This document shows, piece by piece, positions 7,752 through 9,147 of a DNA stretch of 9,147 nt. Both the position numbers and the translations under genes were made by a program. Origin of the DNA: Halieaceae bacterium (lineage in GTDB: Bacteria; Pseudomonadota; Gammaproteobacteria; Pseudomonadales; Halieaceae); the NCBI GenBank assembly GCA_009886815.1, contig QXYP01000152.1:2882-12028 (forward strand), in the 5' to 3' direction. How positions within the stretch are numbered: the stretch's first letter is position 1; each line of letters opens with the position of its first letter. The notes below the pieces were generated by a model. It was not told the origin of the DNA, made no database searches, and saw only the letters and a list, made by a program, of their open reading frames with translations.

Positions 7752-7776
7752 ATGCCAGAGCCCGATAGACTGGCAT
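7752..7776. promoter_or_regulatory. Inverted repeat between the divergent kinase and SDR genes, candidate operator
   Basis: ATGCCAG (7752-7758) and CTGGCAT (7770-7776) form a perfect 7-bp dyad with an 11-base spacer. It sits in the 126-base region between the kinase TTG and the reductase ATG. There is no T-run. A regulator bound here could control one or both genes. I found no clear -35/-10 pair for either gene. Confidence 0.35.
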
Positions 7777-7839
7777 ACCTCGTCGGGAATCGGTAGGGTT
7801 TGCGCTCTTCATTAATGCATGACACAACAGGAAGGATTT

Positions 7840-8631
7840 ATGGATACGAGCAGCCTTTTTTCTCTGGAGGGCAAGACCGCCCTGGTGACGGGTGGTTCAA
7901 GAGGTATTGGCCTCATGATTGCCAAAGGCTTCATTGCACAGGGCGCCAAAGTTTACATTTCATCGCGAAAAGCTGACGTGTGTGATGAGGTCGCTGCGGA
8001 ACTGGGCGATAACTGCCACTCCCTACCCGCCGACATCTCTACCGTCGACGGTTGCCGTGCCCTCGCGGAAGCCATGACCGCAAAAGAGCCCCAGCTCGAT
8101 ATTTTGGTGAACAACGCAGGCGCTGCTTGGGGCCAAGATTTCGAAGCGTTTCCAGAGAAAGGCTGGGATAAGGTGATGGACCTTAACGTGAAGTCACTGT
8201 TCTTTTTGACGCAGGCGCTTTTTCCTACTTTGAAAGCTGCCGCCACAGCGGCGCGTCCGGGCAAAGTGATTAACATTGCCTCGATTGACGGCTTGCGCTT
8301 GAACCCTTGGGAAACCTACAGCTATCAGGCGTCTAAAGCAGCTGTTATTAATCTCACTAAGCGCTTATCGGCACGTTTGATCACCGATCACATTAACGTG
8401 ACGGCTATTGCCCCCGGCGCGTTCGCCTCTGAAATGAACAAAGCCGCACGTGACTTCGGCGACGCCATTGCTCCTGGCATTCCCAGCGGGCGTATTGGTG
8501 CCGACGAAGACATGGCCGCTGCAGCCATTTATCTTGCTGCAAGATCGGGAGATTATGTGGTTGGGGAAACCGTAGCTGTCGACGGTGGCGTGGTTAATGC
8601 CGCACTGCCTGACGCCTGGGAACCTGCCTGA
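7840..8631 (+). CDS. SDR-family oxidoreductase, RhlG-like
   Basis: This 263-residue cytosolic protein is a classical short-chain dehydrogenase/reductase. It shows the nucleotide-binding motif TGGSRGIG (17-24), NNAG (91-94), catalytic Ser148, and the YxxxK pair Tyr162/Lys166, then APGAFAS and a C-terminal VDGG. Ser-Ser-Arg after the second strand (41-43) favours NADP(H). From memory it resembles Pseudomonas RhlG over its length (FSLxGxxALVTGGSRGIG start, GWxKVMxLNV, HINVxxIAPG), a 3-ketoacyl-type reductase. The real substrate could be another ketone or alcohol, so no symbol is given. I chose the ATG at 7840 because AGGAAGG lies just upstream (7829-7835); an in-frame ATG at 7819 would add seven residues and has no ribosome-binding site visible. 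It is divergent from the kinase and ends tail-to-tail with the Coq7-type gene. Confidence 0.9.
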   Translation: MDTSSLFSLEGKTALVTGGSRGIGLMIAKGFIAQGAKVYISSRKADVCDEVAAELGDNCHSLPADISTVDGCRALAEAMTAKEPQLDILVNNAGAAWGQDFEAFPEKGWDKVMDLNVKSLFFLTQALFPTLKAAATAARPGKVINIASIDGLRLNPWETYSYQASKAAVINLTKRLSARLITDHINVTAIAPGAFASEMNKAARDFGDAIAPGIPSGRIGADEDMAAAAIYLAARSGDYVVGETVAVDGGVVNAALPDAWEPA

Positions 8632-8637
8632 GCAATC

Positions 8638-9147
8638 CTAAATTCGGCGCGCGGCCCAAACCGCCGCCGCCGAACCGCTTTTCACCACGAGTGCCCACAA
8701 ACTGAGCAACGGCCCGCGTACCGGCGTGGCCAGTCCTCGGGCTTCATCACGATGGGCAATCTCGTCGGCTTGGCACTGTGCCAAAGTTAACCGAATATCG
8801 GCAAACTTGCCGTTAGGGTCAATGCGATTTAACTGGTCTTGATAATGCTGATCGACAAACGTTTCCACCGCATCAATGGTGGCAAAGACACTGTTCGCAC
8901 CCAACAAGGCCGGCAAAGCGCCGGTCAACCAACCCATGAAGCGCCATAAGGGCAGCAGTCGGGTGTACTGCTCTTTCGCTAACAACGCGGTAATGCGTTG
9001 CAGGTGGGTTTCTTCGGTGGCCAAGTGATGCTGGGCAAAGGCCCTCACCTTGGCGTCGCGGCTCACCGCTAAAATACCCCGGTAAATCATCACCGCCCCC
9101 ACCTCACCGGCGTGGTCAGATCTGAGGTCTGCCACCAGCCAGGCAGG
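8638..9147 (-). CDS. coq7: Coq7-family di-iron demethoxyubiquinone hydroxylase, missing its extreme N-terminus
   Basis: Coq7 adds a hydroxyl group to demethoxyubiquinone, a late step of ubiquinone synthesis at the inner membrane. The frame stays open to the window edge, so the start lies outside; 169 residues are visible, beginning PAWLVADLRSDHAGEVGA. Ferritin-like di-iron ligands are visible: the Glu of HAGE, EETHL (ExxH), the Glu of DAVETFVDQHY, and DEIAH (ExxH). The middle GWLTGALPALLG matches the membrane-facing helix, and the end KSGSAAAVWAARRI fits the family C-terminus. The short form with HAGEVGAVMIYRG recalls the alphaproteobacterial and mitochondrial type more than the longer Pseudomonas form (which has NHTGE). 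Little should be missing, perhaps 10-20 residues. It could be a Coq7 paralogue with another quinol substrate, but all ligand motifs are present. Confidence 0.88.
   Translation of the reverse strand, partial: PAWLVADLRSDHAGEVGAVMIYRGILAVSRDAKVRAFAQHHLATEETHLQRITALLAKEQYTRLLPLWRFMGWLTGALPALLGANSVFATIDAVETFVDQHYQDQLNRIDPNGKFADIRLTLAQCQADEIAHRDEARGLATPVRGPLLSLWALVVKSGSAAAVWAARRI
8643..8682 (+). terminator. Possible terminator hairpin after the SDR gene
   Basis: TTCGGCG (8643-8649) pairs with CGCCGAA (8668-8674), and the inner GCGG (8651-8654) can pair with CCGC (8661-8664). Four T residues follow at 8679-8682. It lies within the 3' end of the opposing gene, where the six-base gap leaves no other room. 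The T-run is short, and the GC-rich coding sequence could give this pairing by chance. Confidence 0.22.

Overview
The window looks like the chromosome of a Gram-negative, ubiquinone-using gammaproteobacterium, probably a marine heterotroph. The clues are a typical gammaproteobacterial RpoD C-terminus, a TonB-dependent outer-membrane receptor, several exported c-type cytochromes, an RhlG-like reductase and a Coq7-type di-iron hydroxylase. No rRNA, tRNA, CRISPR array, transposase or phage gene was seen. The genus cannot be named from the sequence alone.

Layout. (1) Bases 1-636 hold the 3' part of rpoD, closed by a strong intrinsic terminator at 671-699. (2) A 318-base intergenic region follows, with a perfect 8-bp dyad and a weak candidate promoter. 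(3) Bases 955-6850 hold four plus-strand genes that read as one operon: a TonB-dependent receptor, a dihaem c4-like cytochrome lipoprotein, a MauG/cytochrome c peroxidase-type dihaem enzyme, and a right-handed beta-helix protein fused to a C-terminal haem c domain. The last three genes overlap by 1 and 4 bases. (4) A minus-strand histidine kinase without a sensor domain (6932-7713) carries a one-base deletion in its ATP-binding N box. (5) A plus-strand SDR reductase resembling RhlG (7840-8631) is divergent from the kinase and has a dyad between them. (6) A minus-strand Coq7-family gene runs off the right edge and ends 6 bases from the SDR stop.

How the genes may work together. The central operon encodes an outer-membrane importer plus three exported proteins with five CXXCH haem sites in total (2+2+1). 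I infer a periplasmic redox module. The MauG-like enzyme would carry out a peroxide-driven oxidation, the c4-like lipoprotein would carry electrons, and the beta-helix domain would either bind or process the imported (perhaps glycan-like) ligand or itself be modified by the MauG-like enzyme. This module is the best candidate here for an undescribed system; its substrate cannot be read from the sequence. The flanking genes look like housekeeping or general metabolism and show no clear link to it.
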